From: Micrasema longulum | Lineage: Eukaryota > Arthropoda > Insecta > Trichoptera > Brachycentridae | Direction: 5' to 3' | Length of the DNA: 64,000 nucleotides | Assembly: GCA_022494885.1 (NCBI GenBank) | Contig: JAGVSM010000930.1 | Location: 1-64,000, forward strand | In this document: positions 1-10,964 of the stretch, piece after piece | How the letters are laid out: each line of letters begins with the position of its first letter | Numbering within the stretch: the stretch's first letter is position 1 | The notes under the pieces: model-generated | What the model was told of the DNA's origin: nothing | Seen by the model: the letters and a program-made list of their open reading frames with translations, nothing else | Database searches by the model: none | Translations under genes and position numbers: made by a program

Positions 1-1120
1 ATTTGTGCGTTATGAGTCTCCCCATTTGGCTTTCAATCATTTTTATTGGAAAGTACAAATGTCCCGGTATAAGGGAAACTTGTACGAAAAAAATGTGTAT
101 ATATCTCTCAGTTGGGGGTAGGTACCTTACCTAGCAGATAAACCGATATTTTACGGTGGCAATACCGAGAAATGGCGGGAAAATAAATTGGAGACAAAAG
201 AAAATGGCTTTTGCGCGGGAAATATTACGATGTTCAACGTTTCTTTTATGTTCATATCTTTTGTCGTCTTGCCCCGCCTTCTTCTACCAAACTTTAAGAA
301 ACGAAAAAAACATTATTGTATTTTGTTACAATGCTCGAAAGCCTAAATATCCAAGATGGCAGAAAAACGCTTGACCTATTTACGATAAATCTCAAAATCT
401 ATTTACTTTTTTTGAGATTCATTTATGTTAAAACAAAAACAGATTGCAGGGTGGTTCACCACAATAATATGTCATTGTGCTTGGACTGGGCGTAAGATAC
501 TATTGCATTTGAGGTGAAAGAGTTATCAGTTATCTATCACCTTACATTTCATATAACTTTTTATTTAATTACATTTATTTTTATTCATCACTGGATTTCA
601 ACCTGATTGGCAAAGTTCATGAAACTTGTGTTTTCGTTTTACAATATTATATGTTAATTTAATTAAATTAGTTTAATTTTAGTGAAATATACGTAAAACC
701 ATTTATAATAATGACTGAAATTCACTCCAAAGCAAACAAACCACCCAGAAACCAACTCTCAATGTAAAAAAACAACTTTTCTTTTTAATGTCAAGTACTA
801 ACATAAGCTAAAAAAAAAAAAGACGTAGGGGAGAGTGGCATAGAAGGGCCCCTTTTTTTCGTTGTCATATTTTTTTATTAAGGTGTATTTTAATGCCATT
901 ACTTTGCCATTTACAAATTTTCATATTTTGCTACAGGTGAGGTAGGTACAAAAAATGTTTTTTCCTTAAAATTTTCGAAACGATTGCATACTTTAAACGT
1001 TCAAAAAACAACAATATTTGTCCGTTTTACAATCAGAAGTTTATTTTAGGTGCAGAATTAGAGTTAGTGATCTTTTTTTACAATTGAAGACCTCGTTCTA
1101 AAAACATCAAATCTAAAATT
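1..1120. other. AT-rich stretch with no identified feature
   Basis: I see no gene here. The only open frame, 156-374, has no recognisable motif, no splice-site context and ordinary AT-rich composition. The stretch is probably intronic or upstream sequence of the Hr51 gene that runs off the left edge. Confidence 0.5.
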
Positions 1121-1124
1121 TTAA

Positions 1125-1595
1125 ATCGGGTTGTGGTCCTGTGGCTAGTGTCTCGGACTCACGTGGTTCGAATCCCTCTCTACCCCAATTCGATTCCTAT
1201 TTTCTAATAGTGAGTTATTTAAAACTCATTAAAAATGGCCCTCAAAATTAAATATTTGGGAAATCATAAGAACACAAATATTCCTCTTTGTTTTTAAAGT
1301 AAAAAAAAGTTTTTTTTGTCAATAAACGAGTTACTCTTTTAACATTTAAAATTACGTTTGATAAGATTGTAATATAACCTTTTAAGTTGGCAACATATTA
1401 ATTCCATTATCATGCATGTAGCACTGCTTATTTAAAGATTAATAACTACATAAATTTCATTAAGTCACAGTGAAAGGTTTGTTAGTAGGTAGGTACTACG
1501 TTTGACTATTTCAACACCAAGGATTAGCATTACTACTTAGATTTGATGGTAAAATCGGCAAAAACTATAAGTTTAGTTTATAACTAAAGACATTG
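1125..1595 (+). repeat. SINE-like repeat C with degenerate tRNA-type head (copy 1)
   Basis: It begins with a head reading CTGTGGCTAGTGTCTCGGAC followed by a B-box-like GGTTCGAATCCC. About 400 bp of body follows, including ACTCATTAAAAATGGCCCTC and GCATGTAGCACTGCTTATTT. Nearly the same sequence recurs at 45548-46030 (+), and its first part at 49200-49388 (-) and 51905-52050 (-). In this copy about 12 bases are missing just before the B box compared with the 49.3-kb copy. The tRNA-like head suggests Pol III origin. Confidence 0.75.
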
Positions 1596-1599
1596 GGTA

Positions 1600-2160
1600 A
1601 ATCAAAAGAACACAAATATTTATTTTTTTACAAAAAAAACAAATATAAAAATTTCCAAAACGATTTTATTGGATCTTATTGTTCTCTAAATATGATTAGA
1701 ATAGTCCAGAAACCGCATACGCGCATCAAACTGAAACCGACTAAACTATTCATAAATGAGTAGTTTTACGTTTTTGCATTTAGTTACTCTGTAAACGTCG
1801 CTCAGTACGCAACAGCCGATTTGAATTTAATTGTTCCGTGTTCTGTCGTTTCTAAGTGTCAAAATACTGCTGGGATCAAAAAGGAATAGGGTGGGATCAC
1901 ATTTCATGTGTAAGTAGCAAATTCACAAATAATATTATAAAAGAATTCGATTATTTTACCGTCTGTCAGATAGTTAAATAACACAAGAACATTTTGTTAG
2001 TATTGCCAGGGCAGTCGAACTTTTTACCAGGCTTTCTATTAAAAAGCCTTTAGTATTATATCAAATGGCATTAATTTACTTAATTTATAAATGTATTCAT
2101 TCAAAATTACACTCGTTTAATGAACTTATTAAGGCTTTTTAGGCTGTGCCAGTCTCAAAC
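1600..2160. other. Unassigned AT-rich stretch
   Basis: I recognise no gene or repeat copy here. Around 1785-1865 the sequence is slightly less AT-rich and is not repeated elsewhere in the window as far as I can see. Confidence 0.4.
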
Positions 2161-2164
2161 CATT

Positions 2165-2480
2165 ATAATTTACCAAAAAAATACATAGTTAAATTAATTG
2201 ATTAAATTGTAATGACATGTGATTCAATAGAGTAATAATCCAGAAAAAAACAAAAAACAAAGCATAAATTATGAAAAATAAAATACAAAGAAGACATTTA
2301 AATAAAATAATCAGATGAAAATATTAAATACAAATTTAGATTCATACATAATCAAATATAGAAAATAATAGTATCGTTGAAATCATTAGAAAAATAAATA
2401 TAAAAACATAATTGAAATGATAATTAAGATATGGTTTCTAGAAATTAGAGTAATAAATAATAATATTCCAGAACTAGATA
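2165..2480 (-). repeat. AT-rich interspersed repeat, inverted relative to 31555-31860
   Basis: The reverse complement of this segment matches 31555-31860 over about 300 bp, including the shared words GTAATGACATGTGATTCAAT and CATAATTGAAATGATAATTA. The 31.5-kb copy continues into a LINE-like tail (GACACGAGCAGCCAAATAAG, then an A-rich end), so both are probably 3' UTR segments of one LINE family. Confidence 0.65.
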
Positions 2481-2755
2481 AAATAAAAAAAACCTGAGGT
2501 GTTTTTAATATCGTGTTTTTGGTCCGATATATCAGTTTTTTGATATTATTTAGGTATCAATGCTCCAACCTGTAGTTGACACTGCCCAATTCATTTGGTG
2601 GCTACCGGCTGCTTCATAAACCGGCCTTTGCATGCCACTCGGGGATACCAGGAATTAAAAAATAAACTCGCCGTTTTTAAATTTAGGTAAATACGTGAGT
2701 ACTTATTTTGTGTTTTGTAGATATGAGTAAAAATTCAGAGTAAAATGAAGCATTA
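2481..2755. other. Unassigned stretch between two repeats
   Basis: I see no coding or repeat signal that I can name. It contains a short GC-richer patch at about 2570-2650. Confidence 0.3.
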
Positions 2756-3415
2756 TTCTAATATGCTGGATAAGAGGACATGCCTATATCGTAGAAAATG
2801 AGAGAGTGGATGAACGAGCAAGAGCCGCAACCTGTAAAAGGTCGGCACCTTTCTTCTCAAAATTTCCCCTTAGCTTCGCTAAACGCTGTATAAAACAAAA
2901 TACGCAGCAGCGTTGGGAGGATCATTACCGCGCTTCTTCTACAGGTAAAATCACTAAAATGTTTTTCCCAACGCTGGCTGATGCAGCAAACTTCCGTCGT
3001 CATCACCAAAGTACTTTCGAAACGACCCAAATTTTTACCGGACACGGAGCTAAGAGAAGTTACCTAGATACATAGGTTTAAATGAAGGAATGGTGACTAT
3101 TGTCCATGCGATGATATTTATTCACAGAATATCGAACATCTGTTATTTCAGTGCCGATTTTTCAGTTTACAACGCCATAATCTTGAAGCAGAATGAAGAA
3201 AAGATGAAATATCCTTAACAGATATTCACATTGTCGTTAAAAGTAGTTTTCACGCGCCATCGTTCTTAGACTTTGCAACAATGGTGATTGGACTCACAAA
3301 GGTAATAAACCAAAATCAGTGATCAAAACTCCCATTTCCAAGATAAACAATATCTTTTTTTTTCAAGTACCTTAGCCATGACACGTGAGGCCAAATATAT
3401 TTATTCAAAATAAAA
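2756..3415 (+). mobile_element. Non-LTR retrotransposon 3' fragment: end of RNase H plus C-terminal zinc knuckle (R1/I-like), copy 1
   Basis: Translation from about 2757 gives CWIRGHAYIVENERVDERAR, the final block of an RNase HI domain (normally W-x-x-x-H-x-G-I-x-G-N-E-x-A-D), with the last catalytic Asp present. It continues through ASSTGKITKMFFPTLADAAN and, after a frame break near 3075, a knuckle with Y-C-P-C-D-D and IEHLLFQC around 3105-3155. This order is typical of R1- and I-type LINEs. Only the last part of the polyprotein is present, and an A-rich tail lies near 3400-3420. A second, better preserved copy on the other strand is at 40965-41545. The element is dead, with a 5' truncation and stops. 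Confidence 0.85.
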
Positions 3416-3419
3416 AAAA

Positions 3420-3637
3420 CTAATTTTGTGTATATTTGAATGTACACACGGGATGAATGGAATAAGGGGTAGAGGTAAAATTTTTACAGCCGTCACAATC
3501 ATGATGTATATCTTTTATAACAAAGAGAAATAATTCTTTCTAAGTTTTGAGCAGCTTTGTATTAGATACTCGTTATCTATATTATGTGAGAAATTATTTT
3601 AAATCTTATCGCAATACTTCTGAAAACATATAACAAT
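3420..3637. other. Unassigned AT-rich stretch
   Basis: I recognise nothing here. Confidence 0.3.
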
Positions 3638-3960
3638 AGAGACGAAAAACATTTTAAGGATGGGAATATGGAAATCTAAGCATTTAAATTGCTATGACAT
3701 ATCATTAGCTTGTTTCAGCGGCTTTTTTATACACTGAAACGTTCACCATTCTGCCTATGTTTGAACATTCATATTTCTTTAATTCTTCCATCCGTTGGTT
3801 CTTTTAAGCGTAAAGAGCCAAAACCTTTATTCATGCTAGTGAGATGCATCTGGCATAATTATTTTACATGCATACCTAGTACGCAACGCCTGAAAAAAAA
3901 ATACGGTTGGCTTTATCGACAACACTGTTCAAATGTTTATAGACATAAACTGCATTTCAT
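3638..3960 (+). repeat. Interspersed repeat family F, diverged copy (+)
   Basis: Family F is the most frequent repeat in the window. Its markers are ACATTCACCATTCTGCCTAT, a CATTTACAGGGCTTATGACC motif and a CTAGGCAACGCCTGAAAACA motif. This copy shows TTCACCATTCTGCCTATGTT at about 3741 and ACGCAACGCCTG at about 3881. The best full copies are 23265-23640 and 30242-30608. The open frame at 3710-4057 that runs through it is accidental. Confidence 0.7.
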
Positions 3961-4235
3961 TCCTTGGGAGTTTTGTAATCTCTCCGAGCCTGAAGGTGAA
4001 ATAAAACCGAAAGTTCCTGAGGGATGTACCAAGAATACCCCAGCGAAAACGCTATAAATACGAATTAAAAAATAAAATTAAACAATGTCGTTATAATTGT
4101 AATGATAATGTTGATAAAATTGTTTCAAACATTTCGAGTTTTCTGCGAAATTAATACCTTTTAACATAAAATACTGTTGCGAGAGGATGCTATTTGACGT
4201 CGTGTGCTGTCGCTGTGATACGTTGAACAGCACTG

Positions 4236-4385
4236 ATCTAAATTCTCGCTACGCGTTAGCGAGGCAATATAACGGCAAGATGGAAGGGGGAACGCATGTA
4301 TAATATAAAACACGAAATTCAGATTTTCGTGGTTATGGCTGGAAAAAGTCACCAAATAGCAAAAGGCACATATGCCAATAATCAA
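4236..4385 (+). repeat. Repeat G, shared with 43062-43200
   Basis: Both copies run CTCGCTACG(C/T)GTTAGCG, then about 60 bp, then TTTTCGTGGTTATGGCTGGA, in the same orientation. At 43 kb it directly follows an RTE-type C-terminus, so it is probably the 3' UTR of that LINE family. Confidence 0.6.
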
Positions 4386-4389
4386 CATT

Positions 4390-4790
4390 TTACACACATT
4401 ATTGTATTCATCAACCGCCCGATCAGAATCTACATAGTTTTTTTTCTGTATCCGGATGAATAAATATTATTTTTGTTAATTTCAAAAAAATACATGAGCT
4501 TTCTTTCAATTTACCCAAATACTTCAATTTTGATGGCTATTTTCAACGAGTTGTAAATAATTAATTTTTATTTTATTTTAATAGTTTGTTTTACTAATTA
4601 TTGTTTGAACTCGTACCATTTTTAATAATATCCTTTCTTCCCCCATGTCTGAAATAAAGCGATCGTGCGAAATTCAGGTAAATATTATATTTAAAATAAA
4701 CTTTAATATTCCGCACTAACCTGGTAAAAACACCCCCAAAACAAAATTAATCATCATCATATCGACCCGGTGGTGAGTCAAGCCCTACAT
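4390..4790. other. AT-rich stretch with a small piece of repeat C
   Basis: About 4528-4575 resembles the repeat C segment around the word CAACGAGTTGTAAATAA. I see nothing else. Confidence 0.3.
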
Positions 4791-4794
4791 TGGA

Positions 4795-5130
4795 ACACCA
4801 AAAAATGCAGCTTACCTTAATGGAGAAATTCAGCCATACTGGAAATCGGATATAAAAAAATAATTCTTGCGCGCGGTAAACATTAGAACACTAAATTGCA
4901 AAGCGAAGTTTTTTTTAAAATGTATAAAAAAAAATTCAATGAAAACTAATTACTTTGCACGGCGTCACTAGTTCTTCCGAATCAATCAATGGCAAGAGAT
5001 TTGTGATCGGTTTTCGGTTTACGGTAAGTCAACTGACGAATCAGCAGAAGTCATCAAGAAGAACGGGAATGAGACGTCACAGAAGAAAAAATTACAAAAA
5101 TTACAAAACTTTAAACAACAAAGCGCTGTT
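4795..5130 (+). repeat. Repeat H (about 300 bp, with a GACGTCA site), copy 1
   Basis: It is aligned by eye with 14990-15340 and 22820-23125. Shared blocks are a GGAAAT(C/T)GG(A/T)(C/T) segment, CTTGCGCGCGGTAAA, GGCGTCACTAGTTC (equivalent to GACGTCATTGGTTC) and GACGTCACA near the end. The family carries a conserved ACGTCA motif at two places. It has no coding potential and may be a MITE or SINE body. Confidence 0.6.
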
Positions 5131-5221
5131 AGTGAGATACATTTTTTAAAAATAAATTTGGTTAATTTAATAGTCCATTCAAAAATAAAAAAATAAATGA
5201 AAAACCTCTGAATTTTTTCAT

Positions 5222-5370
5222 TATCCGATGCATGAAGGAAAACTGATTAGTTTTACGTCTCAGGCTCCAGACCAGGGCCAGTGATATATTGCTGTGTTAA
5301 ACCACCTTTAAAACACATATTTCACGCCAACCCTTCCAAGAATCGAACCCGGGACCTCGAACGTAGGTGA
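5222..5370 (-). mobile_element. tRNA-derived SINE-A, minus strand, diverged
   Basis: The reverse complement reads a B-box-type GGTTCGATTCTTGGAAGG, then an AAATAT body, and ends in the characteristic GAAACGTAAGACT-like motif (here TACGTCTCAGGCTCC on +). It belongs to the SINE family whose best copy is 35238-35485. Confidence 0.65.
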
Positions 5371-5895
5371 ATAAAAAAAAGTAAAAACTGTTTTACTGAA
5401 AAGTATTTATTCAGAAAAAAAACATCTTTAAAATACAATGTAACTTTCGTTTAAAATTAAAGTCAAATTACATTCAATGTTGCAAAGAATCACGTTTTTT
5501 AAGTGCCTATGAGGTATGATATTATGAAAATGACGCCATTAGGTTATGTATATTTTTTCCAACGTTTTCCATTACTTTTAATTTAAATTATATTTTCTAC
5601 AATAATGGGGAGCGGCATTTTTTTAAATTATTTTTTCTATTAACAAATTTTATAAACGGTACATGTATTTCTAAATTTCCATACATATCTACTTTTACAT
5701 ATTTGGTAAATGTTATCATTGTAACTCTCCAAAAAAGATACTATCTCTTGTGCTTGGAGAGTGACTTACACTGTTGTAGTTGTTTATTTATAAGAGTTTA
5801 TATTATTTTAAATACGAGTACATGAAAGAAAAAAAAAACATAGGATATGTAAAGAGAAATCATAAAACAATTATACATTCATACTAATTAAAATT
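5371..5895. other. AT-rich stretch, nothing recognised
   Basis: I see no gene, RNA gene or repeat copy that I can support. Confidence 0.3.
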
Positions 5896-6425
5896 TAACG
5901 TAGTTGTTACACGTGTTCAAAAAATTTCTTTAGATTTACTTAATTTTTTTTTTATTGATATATTATTTTGAATAGTTTTTAGTTCATTGGAAAGATTATT
6001 ATATTTTTTTACACCTTTGAGGACAAAGCTATTTTGACCATGACTTGTGTGAAATTTAGGAAATTTAATAGTATGTTGGTATCTGAGTGACTCATTCATC
6101 TCAAATTCTTTTATTTTTTCTTTTTTATAAATTTGTATAATAGAATTCATTTTATAAAGAGTGTCTACTGTATGAACCTTAAATATTTTATATGGACTCT
6201 TCTTATTAAATGTTAATGGTTTCTTTAGAATTACTTTAATCATTAATCTTTATACTATTTTAGAGGATTTAATATATTGGCGTATGAACCACCCCACCCT
6301 ACAATACCATATTGTAATAAAGATTGTACAATTGAGTAATAAGCTATTTTTAAATGATTGATTTTTTAAATATTCATTAATATTTTACAACGATGTTTTT
6401 TGCTGTTGGTAAATTTTATTACATT
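5896..6425 (-). mobile_element. Jockey-like LINE 3' fragment (RT thumb), minus strand
   Basis: On the minus strand from about 6420 downwards the sequence reads AYYSIVQSLLQYGIVGWGGS, the typical block of a Jockey-superfamily reverse transcriptase thumb region. A further frame at 6243-5917 encodes SLRYQHTIKFPKFHTSHGQN and the conserved NSFVLKGVKKYNNLSNELK-type tail, in which normal elements have S-x-x-x-x-G-x-x-x-x-N-x-L-P. The catalytic YADD region is absent because of 5' truncation. The copy is broken by stops. Confidence 0.8.
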
Positions 6426-6469
6426 CTTCAATTTAATAAAATTACCAATTAATAAACTCACATCATAGC

Positions 6470-6900
6470 CCATTAGAAATGTTACAAAAATATCTAATGT
6501 CCTTCTGGTAAAACAACTTTGTGGCTACAAACTGATTGTAGATCACTTTGTTGATCCTCAATTAAAAAAAAGAGTTTCTTACACTCACAACACTAGATTA
6601 CAAACTAAGGGTTTCCTGGTCGTTCCCCAAATTACAAATTACTTCGGAGAGCGAACATTAAATTGCGTTATTCCAAGGTTGTTTAATAATCTCCCACAAA
6701 TCATCATTCACATGAAAGATCTTCAAATGAAAAAAAATAACTGAAGAAATATCTTCTTAATACTTTATAACAACAGTTAATAAATAAATTTGTATAATAT
6801 AAATAAAATAAGGTAAAATAAACCTGTCATAACATAAAAAAAATATGTCCCATCGAAAAGTCCTTAGACTTAGTGGGTAACAAATTTATATATGTATTTT
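6470..6900 (+). mobile_element. Jockey-like LINE 3' tail (+)
   Basis: Translation around 6510-6720 gives RVSYTHNTRLQTKGFLVVPQ and ERTLNCVIPRLFNNLPQIII. This is the same end-of-RT organisation as at 5.9-6.4 kb but on the opposite strand and from a different subfamily. It is followed by AT-rich UTR. It lies tail to tail with the previous fragment after a gap of about 50 bp. Confidence 0.75.
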
Positions 6901-7735
6901 AAATTATTAAATAAACGGTGCTTTGCAGAACTGAAACTGAGAAAAAACATGTTTTGGAAAATTTTTAATATAAAACATAATTTTATTCAAAGTTCTTGTA
7001 TGAAATTAGTTCTTAAATTTTATTGGGCTAGCTAAATAAAGCATAACTAAAACCTTTTTTTGTATAGGAAAAAAAAGTAATTCGCATTTCTTCTAATTTT
7101 CTTTCTGTTTCTGAGTTTTTCTCCATCACGCAAGATTTTCAAAATACAGGCATTCATAACTTCAAACATTTTAATACTTTTCCATTCCTAACTGTACGAT
7201 ATTCAAACATTCTGACTTACCAGAAACCATTTTTAAATGCTTGCCATGCTGCATTCTCCAGTGTATTCAATACTTTCTCAAACTTCGATCGTAACTGTGC
7301 AGCCACAAACATTCCCTTTTCAATTTTGTATCACTAATTTTAGGAAATTTCTGTTTTAGGTACACGATATATGAGTTTATTTTGTTTGAGGTACTCGTAT
7401 AACATTCACTTTCGCATTTTTTATTTAAATATTGAAATCATGTATACTACTAATATATTATGAATTAAATCCTGTTTATGTTTTTATGTTATCAATCTTT
7501 TTTGGTTCATTTTTATTCAATTTTAAATCCTGCGTTTATTTCTCAAGGAAGTTTAAAATTAAGATACTTACCTAACTATCAATATATAATGAACAGTTCC
7601 ATCATCAGTAATATTGCTTCTGTTAAAATGATGCAAAATGAAGTTTGATATGATTTTATGTATATAATTCCTTTGTACGTGTGATGTCACCGTACTCCTC
7701 CTAAACGGCTTAACCGATTTACGTGCGGTTTTCAG
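6901..7735. other. AT-rich stretch with short repeat words
   Basis: Bases 7600-7650 (AATATTGCTTCTGTTA, then ATGATGCAAAATGAAGTTTG) recur at about 10778-10822. Bases 7686-7735 contain the word CTCCTAAACGGCTTAACCGA, which I regard as repeat-derived. I see no gene. Confidence 0.35.
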
Positions 7736-7737
7736 AG

Positions 7738-8480
7738 AATTAATTAATTAATTAATTATGGATAACTTATATACCGCCATTTTCGTAATAAAATACCTCA
7801 AGGGCGCTTTACATGGTGATTCTATTGTTAAGTTAATTTAATTGAAGCTTTTAAATTTGTAATTTAATTAAAATAATTTATTTTGTTGTCACGTGCTACG
7901 GATTTATTCAAATGATTTAGAGAACAAGTGGGTTTTAAGTTTTTCCGAAACATCACTTCACTTTCACAGCCTCGCACCTCTGCTGGGAGAGCATTCATGC
8001 CATAGGGCCTGCGACCGCAAATGCGCGTTCACCAAATTCAGTGCGCTGTTTGCGTAGAGGTATAATAACTTTTCCTCTCGCCGTAGACGTAGCTGATCTA
8101 AGCGTGAGACGCCTATCAGCTAGTTCATCTGGAATGCATAGTTCCCTTAGATATTCCGGAGCTGAGTTGTGCAGTGACTTATACATAAGCCAACAGAGTT
8201 TGTATTCGACCCTCTGTGGAAACGTAGCCAGTGTAGTTCCCGAAGTAGTGGAGTGATATGACTGAACTTAGAGATTCCTAAAATAAGTCTCGCTGCGGCA
8301 TTCAATACAGATTGTAGGCGAGTCATTTTTTCCATTGGTAGACCTGCATAGATACCATTACAATAATCGACTCTAGACACTACAAGAGAAATATAGATCT
8401 TTGCGCTGTGCGTGTTCGTAGATATTAAAATCTTCAATCGAATATTTAAAAAAGAAGTAAGGAGCATAAATGTTTTATTC
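7738..8480 (-). mobile_element. CR1/L2-like LINE 3' fragment, minus strand, ending in (TAAT)n
   Basis: The minus strand encodes VVSRVDYCNGIYAGLPMEKM, LQSVLNAAARLILGISKFSH and ITPLLRELHWLRF (8590-8147), then, after a frameshift, YKSLHNSAPEYLRELCIPDE and GKVIIPLRKQRTEFGERAFA (8186-7995). These are hallmark blocks of the CR1/L2 reverse-transcriptase thumb and C-terminus. The 3' end on the minus strand is a short (TAAT)n run at 7738-7757, as in many CR1-type elements. It is 5'-truncated and frameshifted. Confidence 0.88.
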
Positions 8481-8777
8481 ATCGATCTACCAGGGTTGCA
8501 TTCGAGGAGAATGCATTTGCAAAAAAAATGGAAAGATTTTGTTTTTTTGTGTATAAAAAAAGTTTGTATTTGAATGTTTACAAACAGCATTTGTTTTTTG
8601 TGGATCTCAATCAGATTCTTTCCTCAAATTCCTTATAATATCTACCCATTTATGTATTTTTATTGGATTTTTGGTAACGCTTAAATAATATCAAATTCAA
8701 AACGTTTTTAAAAATCGTATTCCTACATAAGTACACCACTTTAAATAGGTGCGAAGGTTTTCACGGTCACTGTTATC

Positions 8778-8976
8778 AATATTATGTATCTTTTTTGAGT
8801 AATACCGTGTATGTTGGATTTGATCCGACGTTTCGGCTACCATTGCAGGAGCCATCTTCAGGGAAAACTGTGTCAAAATCACACAGTTTTCCCTGAAGAT
8901 GGCTCCTGCAATGGTAGCCGAAACGTCGGATCAAATCCAACATACACGGTATTACCCAAAAAAGATACATAATATT
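8778..8976. mobile_element. Palindromic head-to-head pair of Penelope-like 3' ends
   Basis: Two arms of about 96-98 bp are inverted copies with almost no mismatches, meeting at about 8877. Each arm contains GATGGCTCCTGCAATGGTAG followed by CCGAAACGTCGGATCAAAT. The same 3'-end sequence closes the Penelope-like element at 18535-19345. Both 3' ends point outward. The unit is bounded by the 12-bp direct repeat GTACACCACTTT at 8731-8742 and 8977-8988, with about 35 bp of extra sequence on the left only (8743-8777). Two overlapping open frames on the minus strand are by-products of the palindrome. Confidence 0.8.
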
Positions 8977-9224
8977 GTACACCACTTTGTTGGTGAAACG
9001 ACCGGAGTTTGACGTTAGCAAAAAGAATGCCATATTTGAAAAAATATTTATTTTATGTTTTGGAATTCAACCATAAACAAGTACCGAGGTGCCTACTTAA
9101 ATTAAATATTTGAATATTAACAATTTTTAGTTTTGGAATTTAATTACAAAAAAGTACTTAAGTACCTACTTATCAATGAAAATTCTTTTTCCAAGCTTAT
9201 ATTTCGCAAACCAACGTTCAGACA

Positions 9225-10165
9225 GGACAACGTCTGCCGGGTTCGATAGTAATTAATATAATTGTATGGCAGCAATACCACTGCATGTTATACAGAGACT
9301 TTACAAAAATTAAACGAGGACTTAAACAGAATATCTGAGTGGCTCAAAATTAATAAACTTCAGCTTAATGTTGGAAAAACAAAATACATGGAGTTAGGAA
9401 GGAAAAAGCCAAACCCAAGGATGAATGTACTTATTGATAATGAAACCATAAAAAAGGTTAATGAAATGAAATATTTGGGGATAATACTTGATTCAAAATT
9501 CACATTAAATGCAAATTTTGAACACGTTAATAAAAAAATATCAAAAAAAATATTTTTCCTTAGTAGATTGAGAAATAAATTAAATAAAGATAATGCAGAA
9601 ATAATTTACAAAACAATCATTCTTCCACATATAGATTACTGCTCAACAATATTATTTTTAGCAAACGAAGGAAATTTAAATAAACTAGAAATTTTACAAA
9701 ATAAAGCGATGAGAATAGTTCTTAAGAAAAATAAATATAGCAATGTAAAAAAAAATGAGAGATGAACTAAAATGGTTATCTGTAAGAAGGAGACTTAAAT
9801 TTAATATGTTGATATTTATACATAAATTTTTTCACGATGAATTACCAAAATATTTTAAGGATAAAGTTGTCTTAAACAAAAATTGTCATGAATATGCTAC
9901 TAGACAAAAGGATAAAATAAGACCACCATTATTGAAAAGAGCTGAGTCGCAAAATTGTTTGATGTATAAGGGTTTAAAAATGTATGATGAGATGCCTGAA
10001 TGTATGAAGAATGAAAAGTGTCTGAAAGAATTTAAAATAAATGTATAAGTTACTGTAAGGAAATGTAAATATATATAGATGATGTAAATGTACATAATAG
10101 TTTATATTAGTTTTAATATAAGCTAACTTAAGAAATAAATAAAAAAATAAAAAAAATAAAAAATT
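9225..10165 (+). mobile_element. Jockey-like LINE 3' part (RT thumb to A-rich tail)
   Basis: Frame 9262-9765 encodes LNRISEWLKINKLQLNVGKT (the W-x-x-x-N-x-L-x-x-N-x-x-K-T block after the RT palm), MKYLGIILDSKFTLNANFEH (the YLG-V-LD block) and IIYKTIILPHIDYCSTILFL. A +1 shift near 9755 leads to frame 9755-10048 with ELKWLSVRRRLKFNMLIFIH and CLMYKGLKMYDEMPECMKNE. An A-rich tail follows at 10130-10165. This is the longest RT remnant in the window. It needs only one frame correction, so it is comparatively young, but the endonuclease, the palm and the YADD box are missing. Confidence 0.88.
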
Positions 10166-10338
10166 AACCAATAAAGTTACAGTATAAAAATTAGTTTAAG
10201 TAGCAAAAACTTTAAACGGACGACGGGTTTTCATGTTTAGTATACAATTTATCAGACTACTGGAGATGACTTATGGAGAGCTGTGAAAATATATATATTT
10301 CCCCATATACCCGCAACCGTTTCAAAGACCGTGGGGTC

Positions 10339-10425
10339 TAAATCGATCGATTATTGGTATCGGAAATCTTTCGATAATCGGCATCGGAAATCAATCGATT
10401 ATCGGTAGCGGAAATCTATCGGTTT
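10339..10425. repeat. Three degenerate tandem units with ATCGAT/TCGATTATCGG cores
   Basis: The motif TCGGAAATC followed by a TCGAT or TCGATAATC core and a GGTATCGG or GGCATCGG spacer occurs about three times with a period of roughly 20-28 bp. The units contain several ATCGAT-like palindromic cores. Confidence 0.7.
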
Positions 10426-10476
10426 CACTGATACAAAAAAGCAATGTTTTGAGTTGCTCTTTTGAAATTTCAATAG

Positions 10477-10553
10477 CGGCGGCCTCCGTGGTGTAGTGGT
10501 TAAGAAATTTGACTCACGCCCGGAAGGTTCCGGGTTCGATTCCCGGTGAGAAC
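10477..10553 (+). mobile_element. tRNA-derived SINE-B head, copy 1
   Basis: GGCCTCCGTGGTGTAGTGGT (A-box region) and GGTTCCGGGTTCGATTCCCG (B box and T arm) have the spacing of an internal Pol III promoter. The same head is at 54264-54343. The acceptor stem does not close and there is no clear anticodon arm, so I call it a SINE head rather than a tRNA gene. Confidence 0.75.
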
Positions 10554-10955
10554 TCCTAAAAAATAAAAGTGACATCTGTTTGTTTGCAAATTATATGGAT
10601 GGCGTTTGTCGCATATTGTCAGTCATCCTCATGACACGACCACAGTGCAAACATGAATGGTAGCACTGTATTAACTTTAAAACTTAATAATTACCGTAAT
10701 TGAAAAAAAATGAGTAGCTTACGGACAATACTGCTGTTAAATGTAGCAGGTGTCATGGCGTTACTACGATACTTTATCAGCAATATTGCTTCTGTTACAA
10801 TGATGCAAAATGAAGTTTGATATCTGACCCTTAAGAAATATTTACCAAAATCAGTTTTCATCAACCCTGTAAATGATTATTTTTTTATGTGAAGACAGTG
10901 AAATAATTTAGTTGTCTCTAAACAAGGGGAGATTCACAAACTCACAAACACGCGT
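10554..10955. other. Possible SINE-B body and AT-rich sequence
   Basis: After the tRNA-like head comes CAGTCATCCTCATGACACGA and AT-rich sequence. Bases 10778-10822 repeat a segment also at 7600-7650. There is no coding signal. Confidence 0.35.
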
Positions 10956-10964
10956 TTCCGAGTT

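Noticed and set aside
10477..10553. Possible genuine tRNA gene (also 54264-54343, 35238, 30858, 51232, 52432)
   Set aside because: A- and B-box-like blocks are present, but the acceptor stems do not pair and SINE bodies follow; they are SINE heads.
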